NCBI GenBank assembly: GCA_030656215.1
Contig: JAUSOD010000010.1
Coordinates: 1-64,000, forward strand
DNA length: 64,000 nucleotides
From: Azoarcus sp.
GTDB taxonomy: Bacteria > Pseudomonadota > Gammaproteobacteria > Burkholderiales > Rhodocyclaceae
Reading direction: 5' to 3'
Under the pieces are notes generated by a model, which ran no database searches, was not told the origin of the DNA, and was given only the letters and a program-made list of their open reading frames with translations. Both the position numbers and the translations under genes were made by a program. Each line of letters begins with the position of its first letter. Position 1 is the first letter of the stretch. Below, piece after piece: positions 9,101-18,250 of this stretch.

Positions 9101-11798
9101 ACTGGATGCAGGCATCTACGCCGGTCCGCTCAAGAGCTTTGCTCTGTTTCCACCCCAGCCCGACGAAAGCTCCGCGGTCGGTGCCATCGTCATCGGCATC
9201 GGCCGCATCGGCGAGCTCTCGCCCGGTCGGCTGGCGGACGGCGTGGCCCGTGCGCTCGCCGCCTACGCCATCACCATGCTCGAGGAGCGCGATCGCCTGC
9301 GGGACAAACACGCTGCCCCGGATGACAGCGGCCAGCCGCTTGAATTGCGGGTGAGCGCCCTGCTGATCGGCGCCGGGGTGGGCGAGATGAGCCTGCGCGA
9401 CTCGGTTGCCGCCATCCTGCGCGGTCACCGCGATGCGCGCGAGCGCCTGGCGGATGCGAAACTCGACACACGGGTCAGGCTGTGCGCGCTCGATTTCGTC
9501 GAACTGCTCGAAGACCGGGCGATCCAGGCGCAGAAGGCGGCACGCGACGCGGTTGCGCTGGATGGCGAGTTGCGGCGGCGCTTCACCGTGGCCGACACCC
9601 TGTCCGCCAACGAAGGGGGCAGGCGCCGCGCCTATGCCGAAGCGGTGGACGGCGAGTGGTCGCGGATTGCGATCAGCGCGGTCCGGATCGCCGACGGCAG
9701 CGGCACCCAATTGCTGTTTGACGCCTATGGCGACCTGGCCCGAACCGAACGGCTGTACAACGGCATTCCGCTTGCAAGCATCGAGCGCTTCACGCGCGAG
9801 CTGATCAGCAAGGAAAGCGATGACGAGGAGGTCGGGCGCACCCTGTTCGAACTGTTGCTGCCGCACTGGTTGAAGGATCAGGCGCCTGACCGGCGGCGCG
9901 CCCAACTGGTGCTGGATGCGGCCGCCGCCGCCATCCCGTGGGAGCTGTTGCGCGACCGCATGGCCGACCGCAGCGACCGTGGTGGCGAGCCCCTGTCAGT
10001 GCGCAGCGGCCTCGTCCGCCAGCTGGCATCCGGGCGCTTCCGCCAGCGTGTACAGCGCGCGGAAGGGCACCACGCGCTGGTGATCGGCGACCCGGACCTG
10101 GGTGCGCTGAGCACGTTCTTCCCGCAGCTTGACGGCGCACGGAGCGAAGCTGCAAGCATCGCCAGGCTGCTCGACGACGGCGGCTACAGCGCGCCCACCG
10201 CCCTGCTCGGGAGCAAGGCCGAGCGGATCCAGATCGCGCTCTACCAGCAGGACTGGCGGATCATGCACCTCTCGGGCCATGGTGTGTACGGCGAGGCCCT
10301 TCCCTCCCTCGGCGGAGATGAAGCCACGGACAGCGCGGTACCGGTCACCGGCATGCTGATCGGCGAGAATAGTCTGCTGACCCCGGCGCACATCGAGCAG
10401 ATGAGGGTGGTGCCCGATTTCGTGTTCATCAATTGCTGTTCACTTGGGCGTATCGACGCCGATGGGGCGGCACTGGACCATAGCCGCCCGGGGAATCCGG
10501 CGCTGGCGGCCAACCTCGCCACGCAGTTGATCGAGATGGGGGTGCGCGGCGTCATCGCGGCCGGCTGGCGGGTGCTCGACGACGCCGCCGAGCTGTTCGC
10601 CACCACCTTCTATGCATGTTTCCTTGACGGCGAAACCTTCGGCGAGTCGGTACTCGCCGCACGCCGCGCAACCTACGACCGCTTCCCGCGCAGCAATACC
10701 TGGGGGGCGTACCAGTGCTACGGCGATCCGGGCCTACTCTTGCCGCGGCCTCCCAGCAGCAGCAGTCGGCGCGTGCGCCCGGTACGCTACGATTTTGTCG
10801 CGCCGCGCGAAGTGCTGGCCGAGCTGGAGCGCCTGTCCCAGCAAACCCGCTACCGCGCGGTGGAGTCGGGCCCCAGTCGGCAGCGCAGCGAGGAGAGCAT
10901 CGATGCCCTCGCCCGACTGTGCGAGCGCCATGGCTGGGGCGTGCGCGGCGATATCCAGGAGGCATTCGGGCGGCTGTGGGGCGAGCTTGGCGACCACGAC
11001 CGGGCCATCGCCAGCTATCGTGCGGCGCAGGGCGCCGGCGATGCCACTGCGTCGCTCAAGACCGCCGAGCAACTGGTCAGCATGCTGGCGCGGCGCGGGA
11101 CCGGACTGCTCGGCGCAGCCGGTGGCGATACTGCGGAGGGCAAGACGCGCGGCAATGCGATGCTTGCCGAGGCGGAAAACCTGATCGACCAGCTGATTGC
11201 GATCGCGCCCAATCTGGAACGTCATTGCCTCAAGGGCAGTATCTGCAAGCGCCGGCTCAAGCTGACGCCCGACAATGAGCTCGACGCCGAACTGCAACGC
11301 ATGGCGACCGCCTACGAGGATGCCGAGCGTTTCGCCACCGAGCCGGGTGGGAGGCTGTACTACCCGGCGCTCAACGTCCTTCAGGCCAGTCTGCTACGCC
11401 AGTTGCTCGGCACCTTGTCGGACAAGGAACTCGTGGCGGCACGCGCACGCATCGAGGCGGTCCGGGCCGAACTCGACCGTCCGGAGTTCGAGATCAAGGA
11501 CATCTGGGATCGGGTCGCTCCGCTCGATCTCACGCTCACCGAACTCCTGTTCGACGCCGCCTGCAACAGCAATAGCCCGCGCGCGCTCGAGGCCGAGTTC
11601 GAGCAGTCGCGGCGCCGGTATGAGGACCTGCTGGCCTACACCTCCCGGCGCGAGCGGGACTCGGTAACGGGCACGCTCGATGCGCTGTCGGCCTTCCTGC
11701 AGCGCCTGCCACCGGGTCGCAAAGGCAGCCATTCGGGGCGGGCACGAACACTGGTCAGCAGCCTCAAGACCCTGGCCGACGCGCTACGCAGCTCGTAG
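6156..11798 (+). CDS. Giant multidomain protein: two alpha/beta-hydrolase domains (PGAP1/LCAT-like) plus M17-N/macro-like segment plus CHAT caspase-like protease plus helical C-terminus
   Basis: LVHGTASNTRGSF...THSRGGLVGELL (Ser codon 6930-6932), HDLVVD and VNHFSYF; second LVPGLCGSELN...VVHSMGGVLIR (Ser codon 8109-8111), GDGRVTW, NAVHGDM; IVIGIGRIGELSPGRLADGVARAL resembling leucyl aminopeptidase N-domain; CHAT MHLSGHGVYG (His 10278-10280) and FVFINCCSLGR (Cys 10434-10439). ATG at 6156 preceded by AGGGAG. Confidence 0.85.
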   Translation: MSKRTAGTTVRIPGRLQADEPLWLASQIPAGSPLFVNAGPARAFRLGGTGVRGNAADAVTEVIPADALVEIEFESGLRFWTSGDLLRERLQAAGGDTTRGGSADGAGGAWDLPASIAPVPQGTRGAVGKLAIKALRWVGLDPVQAGVDKLVELAETRSVPREGLFRVGDDGIVGDPLDRPIPDGARALILVHGTASNTRGSFSRLWLDQPKQWARLRAWFGEHIYAFDHCTLTRGPIDNALMLSRLLPRKGAVRFLTHSRGGLVGELLCLDPAEIDRAGIVATLEAGKHGNIEAQAAREGQKTQFFELMRELEARPELEIESFVRVACPVIGTTLLGQKLDQWFSLLVLAAIADEMRRSNSRGLLTSALGSLARYGLDMLAEITAGIVASRKETHQLPGLEAQMPQSALVRILNGNPGRGQLFVVAGDAEPSEHKWLAELRFGLIDRYFEHDHDLVVDTRAMLDGPIRPGRKLLFRSGADVNHFSYFGNDDSAAAIAAALTDGTETHTVFRDYSGEWPLPTGAARGLFAPRPLADPPLETARGIVLLVPGLCGSELNVAGRDVWANVLSLAWGGFGKTLAIDNPAVAPGKPLAGSYLALANALRREGYVVRMHGYDWRKSVLASADDLVTALNGALDDSTPRKLPVHAVVHSMGGVLIRAAFAKDKALWQRWKDQPSPSARVLMLGTPNLGSHAVTLLFTARDGFFSKLALIDLHHTEAELLAVANQFPGVLELLPRHPDENGADIRVSATWAEFQKADKGRWPTPPDGPLSKSAELWDTLLKDDPLPTHERLIYLAGTAPETPLRATIGADGKFHLLKTAEGDGRVTWASGIPPACKEGQRCYFMNAVHGDMPEHADAYPALLELLHKGSTSHPALSRQPAPPRARGALEAPGEYPPLDAADLSHFPSRVDLLAAATGATLEAARAGARPGADDRAAVRVIHGDLIYVDSPVLVGHKQGVNNLEQAEYILNHALNGRMQRRLDAGIYAGPLKSFALFPPQPDESSAVGAIVIGIGRIGELSPGRLADGVARALAAYAITMLEERDRLRDKHAAPDDSGQPLELRVSALLIGAGVGEMSLRDSVAAILRGHRDARERLADAKLDTRVRLCALDFVELLEDRAIQAQKAARDAVALDGELRRRFTVADTLSANEGGRRRAYAEAVDGEWSRIAISAVRIADGSGTQLLFDAYGDLARTERLYNGIPLASIERFTRELISKESDDEEVGRTLFELLLPHWLKDQAPDRRRAQLVLDAAAAAIPWELLRDRMADRSDRGGEPLSVRSGLVRQLASGRFRQRVQRAEGHHALVIGDPDLGALSTFFPQLDGARSEAASIARLLDDGGYSAPTALLGSKAERIQIALYQQDWRIMHLSGHGVYGEALPSLGGDEATDSAVPVTGMLIGENSLLTPAHIEQMRVVPDFVFINCCSLGRIDADGAALDHSRPGNPALAANLATQLIEMGVRGVIAAGWRVLDDAAELFATTFYACFLDGETFGESVLAARRATYDRFPRSNTWGAYQCYGDPGLLLPRPPSSSSRRVRPVRYDFVAPREVLAELERLSQQTRYRAVESGPSRQRSEESIDALARLCERHGWGVRGDIQEAFGRLWGELGDHDRAIASYRAAQGAGDATASLKTAEQLVSMLARRGTGLLGAAGGDTAEGKTRGNAMLAEAENLIDQLIAIAPNLERHCLKGSICKRRLKLTPDNELDAELQRMATAYEDAERFATEPGGRLYYPALNVLQASLLRQLLGTLSDKELVAARARIEAVRAELDRPEFEIKDIWDRVAPLDLTLTELLFDAACNSNSPRALEAEFEQSRRRYEDLLAYTSRRERDSVTGTLDALSAFLQRLPPGRKGSHSGRARTLVSSLKTLADALRSS

Positions 11799-11866
11799 GC
11801 GGTCGCCGACGGGCTGCGTGTAGAAGCGCACAGACTGCGGGCTATCTCTGTGAGACTATCGCGCGA

Positions 11867-14800
11867 ATGCGAACATGCGGATGCCAAAAAAAACGGGCCA
11901 GAGGTGGTTTCCTCGATTTCTCTTGCACGCGGGCGCCTTGGGCGGGTGTCGAGCACCTCGTCTGCTCGTGCCTGGCGGTGCTCGCGATCGCCTGCCTGCC
12001 TGCGATCGCACTCGCTGCGGAAACCGTTCGCCCACTGGCCGAAACGGCGCCGGCCACAGCCGCAGACGCTCGTGGGGCACCGGAATTGGGCCTGACCGAG
12101 CAGGAAGCCGCCTGGCTCGCCGCGCACCCGGTAATCCGGGTCGGCATCGACCGCGATTTTGCCCCATATGAATGGATAGACGAGGATGGCAAATACGTCG
12201 GCCTGGCCGCCGACTACATGCGGATTCTCGAACAAAAGCTCGGGGTGCGCTTCGAGATCATCGGCAACCAGCCGTGGTCCGTGGTGCTCGACATGGCCAG
12301 GCGCGGCGAACTGGAGCTGCTGTCGTGTGTGGTCAGAACACCGGAGCGGGAACAGTTCCTGATCTTTACCCAACCCTATAAGTCGACCCGGGCGGTGATC
12401 ATCGACCAGGGCCGGGGAGATTTCATCGGTAGCCTGGATCACCTGGCCGGCAAGCGGGTGGCGGTCGAGAAGGGCTACTTCATGCAGGAACTGCTGACGA
12501 ACAATTATCCGCGCATCCGGCTGATGTTGACGGGCAGCACCCAGGAAGCGCTGAAGCTGGTGTTCGACGGCAGCGCGGATGCCTATGTCGGCGACGCCGG
12601 CACCACCAACTACGCGATCAAGCACGAAGGCCTGCTCACGCTACGTTTTTCCGGCCTGACCGAGTATTTCAGCCAGCACAGTGTGGCGATCGCCCGCGAT
12701 CACCCGGAACTGGCATCGATCATCACCAAGGCCATGGCCAGCATCCCTGCGGACGAAGCCGATGCCATCTTCAATCGCTGGCTCGGGCTGCGGATCGAAC
12801 AGGGGGTCAAGACCGAGACCCTGGTCGGCTACGGTGTGGCCGTACTGGGTTTCTTTCTGTTGTTTGCCTACTGGGTGCTCCGCCTGCGGCGGGAGATCGG
12901 CGTCCGCAAGTTGGCCGAACTGCACCAGCAGCACCACAACCTGGTGCTGCAGATGCTGGCCGAAAAGGCACCGCTGACGAGTGTGCTGGACGCCATTGCG
13001 GCCAACGTGGAAACGCTCAATCCGAACATGTCGTGCCGTATCGGGCTGGTGGATGAGGGCGGCCGGTCACCGTGGCCGCTGGCCATCGACCCCGTCCGCC
13101 GTCTGGGCCCCGGCACCTGCTGGTCGCAGCCGATCCGCTCTGGGCAGGGCGGCTTGCTCGGCGCATTTCTCATCGAACATCGGCATCCACGCCCGCCCTC
13201 GGCCGTCGACCTGCAACTGATCGAGGACGAGGCGCGCCTTGCCGCCCTCGCCATCGAAAAATCCGCGGACGAAGCCCGCCTGCAACTTGCCGCCAGCGTG
13301 TTCACCCATGCCCGCGAAGGCATCATGATTACCGACCCCGAAGGCACCATCGTCGAGATCAACGACACCTTTACCCATATCACCGGCTACAGCCGCGAAG
13401 AAGCCGTCGGCCAGAATCCGCGGCTGCTGAAATCCGGTCGTCACGCGCCGGAGTTCTACGCCGCGATGTGGGAGCAGCTGAAAACCAGCGGCCACTGGGC
13501 CGGGGAAATATGGAACCGGCGCAAGGACGACGAGGTTTTCGCCGATCTTCGCACCATCAGCGCCGTGCGCGACGCAGCCGGAAGGACGCAGAACTACGTC
13601 GCCCTGTTCACCGACATCACCCCGATGAAGGAACATCAGCAGCAGCTCGAACACATGGCCCATTTCGACGCCCTGACCGGCCTCCCCAACCGGGTGCTGC
13701 TGGCCGACCGGCTGCAGCAGGCGATGATCAAGAGCCGGCGGCGCGACCAGTCGCTGGCAGTGGCCTATCTCGATCTCGACGGTTTCAAGGCGGTCAATGA
13801 CCGCTACGGCCATCATGTCGGCGACGAACTGCTGATCATCATCTCGCGCCGGATGAAGGAGGTGCTGCGCGATGGCGATACGCTGGCGCGCATCGGCGGC
13901 GACGAGTTCGTAGTGGTGCTGTTCGATCTCGAGCAGCCGCAGGACTGGAAGCCGGTGATCGCCCGCCTGCTGCAGGCTGCCGCCGATCCGGCGACGGTGG
14001 GCGATGCCGTGGTGCAGGTCACGGTCAGCATCGGGGTGACCCTCTATCCGCAGGACGGCGCCGACGCCGACCAGTTGATGCGCCACGCCGACCAGGCCAT
14101 GTACGGTGCGAAGCAGGAGGGCAAGAACCGATATCACCTGTTTGACGTCGATCACGACGCCGCATTGCAGAGCTGGCGCGACAGTCTCGAGCACATCTGC
14201 CGCGCGCTGATTCGGGGCGAGTTCGTGCTGTACTACCAGCCCAAGGTCAACATGAAGACGGGTGCGGTGATCGGCGCCGAAGCCCTGATCCGCTGGCAGC
14301 ACCCCGAGCGCGGTCTGCTGGCGCCGGCGGCCTTTCTGCCGGTTATCGAGAAGCACCCGGTAGGGGTGGATCTGGGCGAATGGGTGATCGACAGCGCACT
14401 GGCGCAGATGAGCGCATGGCATGCGGTCGGCGTCGATATCGCGGTCAGCGTGAACGTCGCCGCCCGCCAGTTGCAGATGGCCGACTTCGTGCCGCGTCTC
14501 GAAGCGCTGCTGGCCGCCCACCCCGACGTTGAGCCGCGCTGCCTCGAACTGGAAGTGCTGGAAACCAGTGCGATGGACGACATGGCGCATGTGTCGGCGG
14601 TGATGCACGCATGCCACGCGCTTGGCGTCCGGTTTGCGCTGGACGACTTCGGCACCGGCTACTCCTCACTCACCTATCTCAAGCGCCTGCCAGCCGACAT
14701 CCTCAAGATCGACCAGAGCTTCGTGCGCGACATGCTCGACGACCCCGACGATCTGGCTATCATCGAGGGCGTGATCGGGCTGGCCACGGCTTTTCGGCGA

Positions 14801-15016
14801 GAAGTGATTGCCGAAGGGGTGGAAACGGTGGCACACGGCGAGCTGTTGCTTGCGCTCGGCTGTGACCTGGCGCAGGGCTACGGCATCGCCCGGCCGATGC
14901 CTGCCGCGGAACTGCCCGGTTGGATCGCGACCTGGCACCCGGATGGCGCATGGACGGCGTGGAGTCAGCACCCACCGAAGCGTGCCGAACCGGTGCTGGA
15001 GGGTGCTTCGGTGTAG
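11867..15016 (+). CDS. Periplasmic SBP_bac_3 sensor - PAS - GGDEF - EAL protein
   Basis: TQEAAWLAAHPVIRVGIDRDFAPYEWIDEDGKYVGLAADY; PAS TDPEGTIVEINDTFTHITGYSREEAVGQNPRLLKSG; RIGGDEFVVVLF; GAEALIRWQHPERG; DDFGTGYSSLTYLKRLPADILKIDQSFV. Confidence 0.93.
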   Translation: MRTCGCQKKRARGGFLDFSCTRAPWAGVEHLVCSCLAVLAIACLPAIALAAETVRPLAETAPATAADARGAPELGLTEQEAAWLAAHPVIRVGIDRDFAPYEWIDEDGKYVGLAADYMRILEQKLGVRFEIIGNQPWSVVLDMARRGELELLSCVVRTPEREQFLIFTQPYKSTRAVIIDQGRGDFIGSLDHLAGKRVAVEKGYFMQELLTNNYPRIRLMLTGSTQEALKLVFDGSADAYVGDAGTTNYAIKHEGLLTLRFSGLTEYFSQHSVAIARDHPELASIITKAMASIPADEADAIFNRWLGLRIEQGVKTETLVGYGVAVLGFFLLFAYWVLRLRREIGVRKLAELHQQHHNLVLQMLAEKAPLTSVLDAIAANVETLNPNMSCRIGLVDEGGRSPWPLAIDPVRRLGPGTCWSQPIRSGQGGLLGAFLIEHRHPRPPSAVDLQLIEDEARLAALAIEKSADEARLQLAASVFTHAREGIMITDPEGTIVEINDTFTHITGYSREEAVGQNPRLLKSGRHAPEFYAAMWEQLKTSGHWAGEIWNRRKDDEVFADLRTISAVRDAAGRTQNYVALFTDITPMKEHQQQLEHMAHFDALTGLPNRVLLADRLQQAMIKSRRRDQSLAVAYLDLDGFKAVNDRYGHHVGDELLIIISRRMKEVLRDGDTLARIGGDEFVVVLFDLEQPQDWKPVIARLLQAAADPATVGDAVVQVTVSIGVTLYPQDGADADQLMRHADQAMYGAKQEGKNRYHLFDVDHDAALQSWRDSLEHICRALIRGEFVLYYQPKVNMKTGAVIGAEALIRWQHPERGLLAPAAFLPVIEKHPVGVDLGEWVIDSALAQMSAWHAVGVDIAVSVNVAARQLQMADFVPRLEALLAAHPDVEPRCLELEVLETSAMDDMAHVSAVMHACHALGVRFALDDFGTGYSSLTYLKRLPADILKIDQSFVRDMLDDPDDLAIIEGVIGLATAFRREVIAEGVETVAHGELLLALGCDLAQGYGIARPMPAAELPGWIATWHPDGAWTAWSQHPPKRAEPVLEGASV

Positions 15017-15036
15017 CGTGCCGGCACCGGTTGCGG

Positions 15037-15321
15037 CTAATGCCCGTGACCGTACTTGTGATGAGGTTTGTGATGAGGCTCGGTCGGTAGTTCGGGCGGC
15101 GGCGGGTAGCGGATCACGACCACGGCCTCGTCCGGCTCGAACCAGAACTCACCGTGCGGGGCATCGAGACTGCCCGTGATCAGCACGATCAGACCGTCGG
15201 CCGAATTGACCTGGGTAATGGTTTCCCACGCATGGGTCGGGTGATTGCTGCTGTTGGGACCGTTGTAAATGTGATCGCCGACGCGGACTTCGGCAGCGGC
15301 GATGGTGATTCTGTTGGTCAT
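15037..15321 (-). CDS. Small His-rich-tailed hypothetical protein
   Basis: MTNRITIAAAEVRVGDHIYNGPNSSNHPTHAWETITQV...EPHHKPHHKYGHGH; start chosen at the internal ATG after an SD-like GGAGG. Confidence 0.65.
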   Translation of the reverse strand: MTNRITIAAAEVRVGDHIYNGPNSSNHPTHAWETITQVNSADGLIVLITGSLDAPHGEFWFEPDEAVVVIRYPPPPELPTEPHHKPHHKYGHGH

Positions 15322-15415
15322 GCCCCGTCTCCTCCTGAAACGCCCGCGGCGCGGCCACGGGCGACACGTGATCATGCGCTTTCCCGGGGATGTCCGCCAT
15401 CGGCCGGGCGGGTAC

Positions 15416-17077
15416 TCAAGCTGGCCACGCGCGGTTGAGCAGGGTTTGCGCAAGCGACGGACTGGCGAGGAGCCCCGCCACCTGCCCGGAGGGGTGGGCG
15501 AAGCGGCTGGCGATAAAGGTATCGGCCACTTCGGTGGGGGCGTGGCGTATCAAGAGGCTCGCCTGGGCCAGCAACACCAGTTGCATTGCGACCTGGCGCG
15601 CGTGCCAATCGACATCGGCGGGGGCGCGTACCAGCGTGATCATCGCGGCCATCGCATGAGTGAGCGCGGGCTCGGTGGCGCAGACGGCGGCAAGCTTGTG
15701 GATCAGCAGCGCGGTGCTGTCGGATTCGCGCGAAAAGGCGCGCAATACATCCAGGCACATGACGTTGCCCGAGCCTTCCCAGATCGAATTGACCGGCGCC
15801 TCGCGCAACAGCCGGGCCATCGGGCCGTCCTCGACGTAGCCGTTGCCGCCCCACACTTCCATGCACTCGGCGGTGAAGGCGATGGCGCGCTTGCAGATCC
15901 AGAACTTGGCCGCCGGGGTGACGATGCGCCGCCAGGCGCGGGCCACGGCGGCGGTTTCGGTGTCGGCGGCGGAGCCGGTGTCGAGGTCCACCGCGGCGGC
16001 CAGGTGCAGGGCCAGCATGGTGGCGGCTTCGCTTTCGAGCGCGAGGTCGGCAAGCACGTTGCGCATCAGGTCCTGCTCGATCAGGGGACGGCCGAAGGCG
16101 CTGCGGTGGCGGGCGTGGTGGATGGCCTCGATCAGGGCGCGGCGCATCAGTGCGGCGCTGCCGAGCACGCAGTCGAGCCGGGTCTGCGCGGCCATCTCGA
16201 TCAGGGTGGGAATGCCGCGTCCGGGTTCCCCGACGAGGGTGCCGGCGGCATGGCGGAACTCGACCTCGGCCGAGGCGTTGGAGCGGTTGCCGAGCTTGTC
16301 CTTGAGGCGCTCGATGTGCACCGCGTTGCGCGTCCCATCCACCCGCCAGCGCGGGACGAAGAAGCACGACAGGCCGTCGTCGTCGCGCGCGAGCACGAGG
16401 TGGGCATCGGCGGTGGGGGCTGAGAAGAACCACTTGCGGCCTTCCAGTGCGTACTCGTGGCCGCGGCCCGGGGTGGCGAGCGCGTTCGCGCGGGTGGTGT
16501 TGGTGCGCAGGTCCGAGCCACCCTGCTTCTCGGTCATGCCCATGCCGATCGTTACCGAACGCTTGGCACCCAGCGGGATGTCGCGCGGGTCGTAGTCGCG
16601 GCTGGCGAAGTGCCCGGTCAGGGTGGAAAACAGGGCCGGTTCGCGGCGCAGCACCGGCAGTGCGGCGAAAGTCATCGTTACCGGACACAGCGAGCCGGCT
16701 TCGGCCTGTCCATGGAGAAAGAACGACGCCGCGCGCGCCACATGGGCGCCCGGCTGCGGATCGAGCCAGGCCGAGGAATGAACGCCGTCGGCGTGGAGCA
16801 TCTCCATCAGCCGTGTCCACGCGGGGTCGAAGTCGACCCGGTCGACGGGTTGGCCGAGGGCGTCTTCGCTGATCAGCTGCGGCGGGTGGCGGTTGGCGAG
16901 GTCGGCGAGGTGCAGGGTCGCCGCCTGCCCGAGGCGATCGCCCTGTTGCGCCAGGACGATGGCGTGCCACCCAGCGCCTTCGCGCGATACGGCCTCCTGC
17001 AGGACGGGATCGGACGTGTACAGGTTGATGTCGCTCAGAGGCGGTGCCTGGTTGAACGATTCGTCGGGGTCTGGCAT
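15416..17077 (-). CDS. aidB: Acyl-CoA dehydrogenase family protein, AidB-like
   Basis: EAVSREGAGWHA, EAGSLCPVTMTFAALPVL, IGMGMTEKQGGSDLRTNTTRA, RLKDKLGNRSNASAEVEF, PAAKFWICKRAIAFTAECMEVWGGNGYVEDGPMARLLREAPVNSIWEGSGNVMCLDVLRA closely match E. coli AidB motifs. Confidence 0.9.
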   Translation of the reverse strand: MPDPDESFNQAPPLSDINLYTSDPVLQEAVSREGAGWHAIVLAQQGDRLGQAATLHLADLANRHPPQLISEDALGQPVDRVDFDPAWTRLMEMLHADGVHSSAWLDPQPGAHVARAASFFLHGQAEAGSLCPVTMTFAALPVLRREPALFSTLTGHFASRDYDPRDIPLGAKRSVTIGMGMTEKQGGSDLRTNTTRANALATPGRGHEYALEGRKWFFSAPTADAHLVLARDDDGLSCFFVPRWRVDGTRNAVHIERLKDKLGNRSNASAEVEFRHAAGTLVGEPGRGIPTLIEMAAQTRLDCVLGSAALMRRALIEAIHHARHRSAFGRPLIEQDLMRNVLADLALESEAATMLALHLAAAVDLDTGSAADTETAAVARAWRRIVTPAAKFWICKRAIAFTAECMEVWGGNGYVEDGPMARLLREAPVNSIWEGSGNVMCLDVLRAFSRESDSTALLIHKLAAVCATEPALTHAMAAMITLVRAPADVDWHARQVAMQLVLLAQASLLIRHAPTEVADTFIASRFAHPSGQVAGLLASPSLAQTLLNRAWPA

Positions 17078-17120
17078 GGGGCTCACTCCCGGGCGTGCTG
17101 GGTGCTCGTGCCCACGATGT

Positions 17121-18233
17121 TCAACCGAAACGCACGCAGTAGATCGGCGGCAGACGGGCCGAAACGCACTGCCACTGATCGCCGCCGTTCTCCGAAATCC
17201 ACAGGCCGCCGGTGGTGGAGCCCATGGCCAGGCGTTCGCCCGAGTCGTCCACCGCAAGGCCGTGGCGGTAGACGAGGTCGTAGGCGGGCACCGGTGGCAG
17301 GCCGTCGCTCAACACCTCGAAGCTGCGCCCGCCGTCGCGGGTGCGGGTGACCACCAAGCGGGCGTCGACCGGGATCCGGCATTCGTCCTTTACCGCGGGC
17401 ACGAACCATGCGGTGTCTGGCTGTTGCGGATGGGCCGCGACGGCAAAGCCGAAACTCGACGGCCCCGCATGCACCTCATGCCAGTGATGGCCGCCGTCGA
17501 TGGAGCGGAAAATGCCGTTGTGGTGCTGCACCCACATGGCCTCGGGCTGGCCCATGCATTGCGCCAGCCGGTGCGGATCCTGGATTGCCGAGTCGTCGCG
17601 GCGCTCGGGTGGCATGTAGTCGGCGTGCATGCCGGTGGTGGTGCACACCCAGTCGAGACCGCCATCGAAGGTCTGCCACACGCCGCCGCAAGACACCGCG
17701 AGGGTAAGGTGGCGGCTGCCGCGCGGATCGACGCAGATCGAATGGATGCCGGGTGTGTCGTAGCCGCCGCCGAACCAGCGGCTGCGCTCGGGGCGGTCCC
17801 ACAGCGCGCGGTTCAGCGCCCAGCTGTCGGCGCCGTCGGCAGAGCGGAACAGGCCACCGGGGAGGGTGCCGGCCCACAGCACGCCGGGCTCGTCGGCGCC
17901 CCCGGCTTCCAGCACCCAGATCTGCTGCAGCGACCACGGCGCGGGTGGAGGCTGGTCTGGCACCGGCGGCGGTGTGCCAGCCGCCGGCTGGGGCGGATAC
18001 AGCGGCACTGCACAGGCTTCCCACTCCTGCCCGCCGTCGCGGCTGCGCCACAGCTTGACCCCGAAATGGCCGAGGTTGAGCGCGGCGTAAAGCGTGTCGT
18101 CGCGGAGATCGGCGAGCACGGCGGTGACCGGTTCGCCCATGAACTGCGTCGGTGTCGGTTGCCAGTGCCCATCGCCCAGACGGTGGAGGATGAACAGGCC
18201 CTTGCGGGTGGCGACGAGGAGTCGGTCTTTCAT
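17121..18233 (-). CDS. Beta-propeller (sialidase/BNR-repeat, YCF48-like) protein
   Basis: Repeated Asp-box-like motifs LWRSRDGGQEWE, LFRSADGADSW, VWQTFDGGLDW, IFRSIDGGHHW, RTRDGGRSF, LWISENGGDQW. Confidence 0.85.
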   Translation of the reverse strand: MKDRLLVATRKGLFILHRLGDGHWQPTPTQFMGEPVTAVLADLRDDTLYAALNLGHFGVKLWRSRDGGQEWEACAVPLYPPQPAAGTPPPVPDQPPPAPWSLQQIWVLEAGGADEPGVLWAGTLPGGLFRSADGADSWALNRALWDRPERSRWFGGGYDTPGIHSICVDPRGSRHLTLAVSCGGVWQTFDGGLDWVCTTTGMHADYMPPERRDDSAIQDPHRLAQCMGQPEAMWVQHHNGIFRSIDGGHHWHEVHAGPSSFGFAVAAHPQQPDTAWFVPAVKDECRIPVDARLVVTRTRDGGRSFEVLSDGLPPVPAYDLVYRHGLAVDDSGERLAMGSTTGGLWISENGGDQWQCVSARLPPIYCVRFG

Positions 18234-18250
18234 GATGGAGTGTCTCCGGT

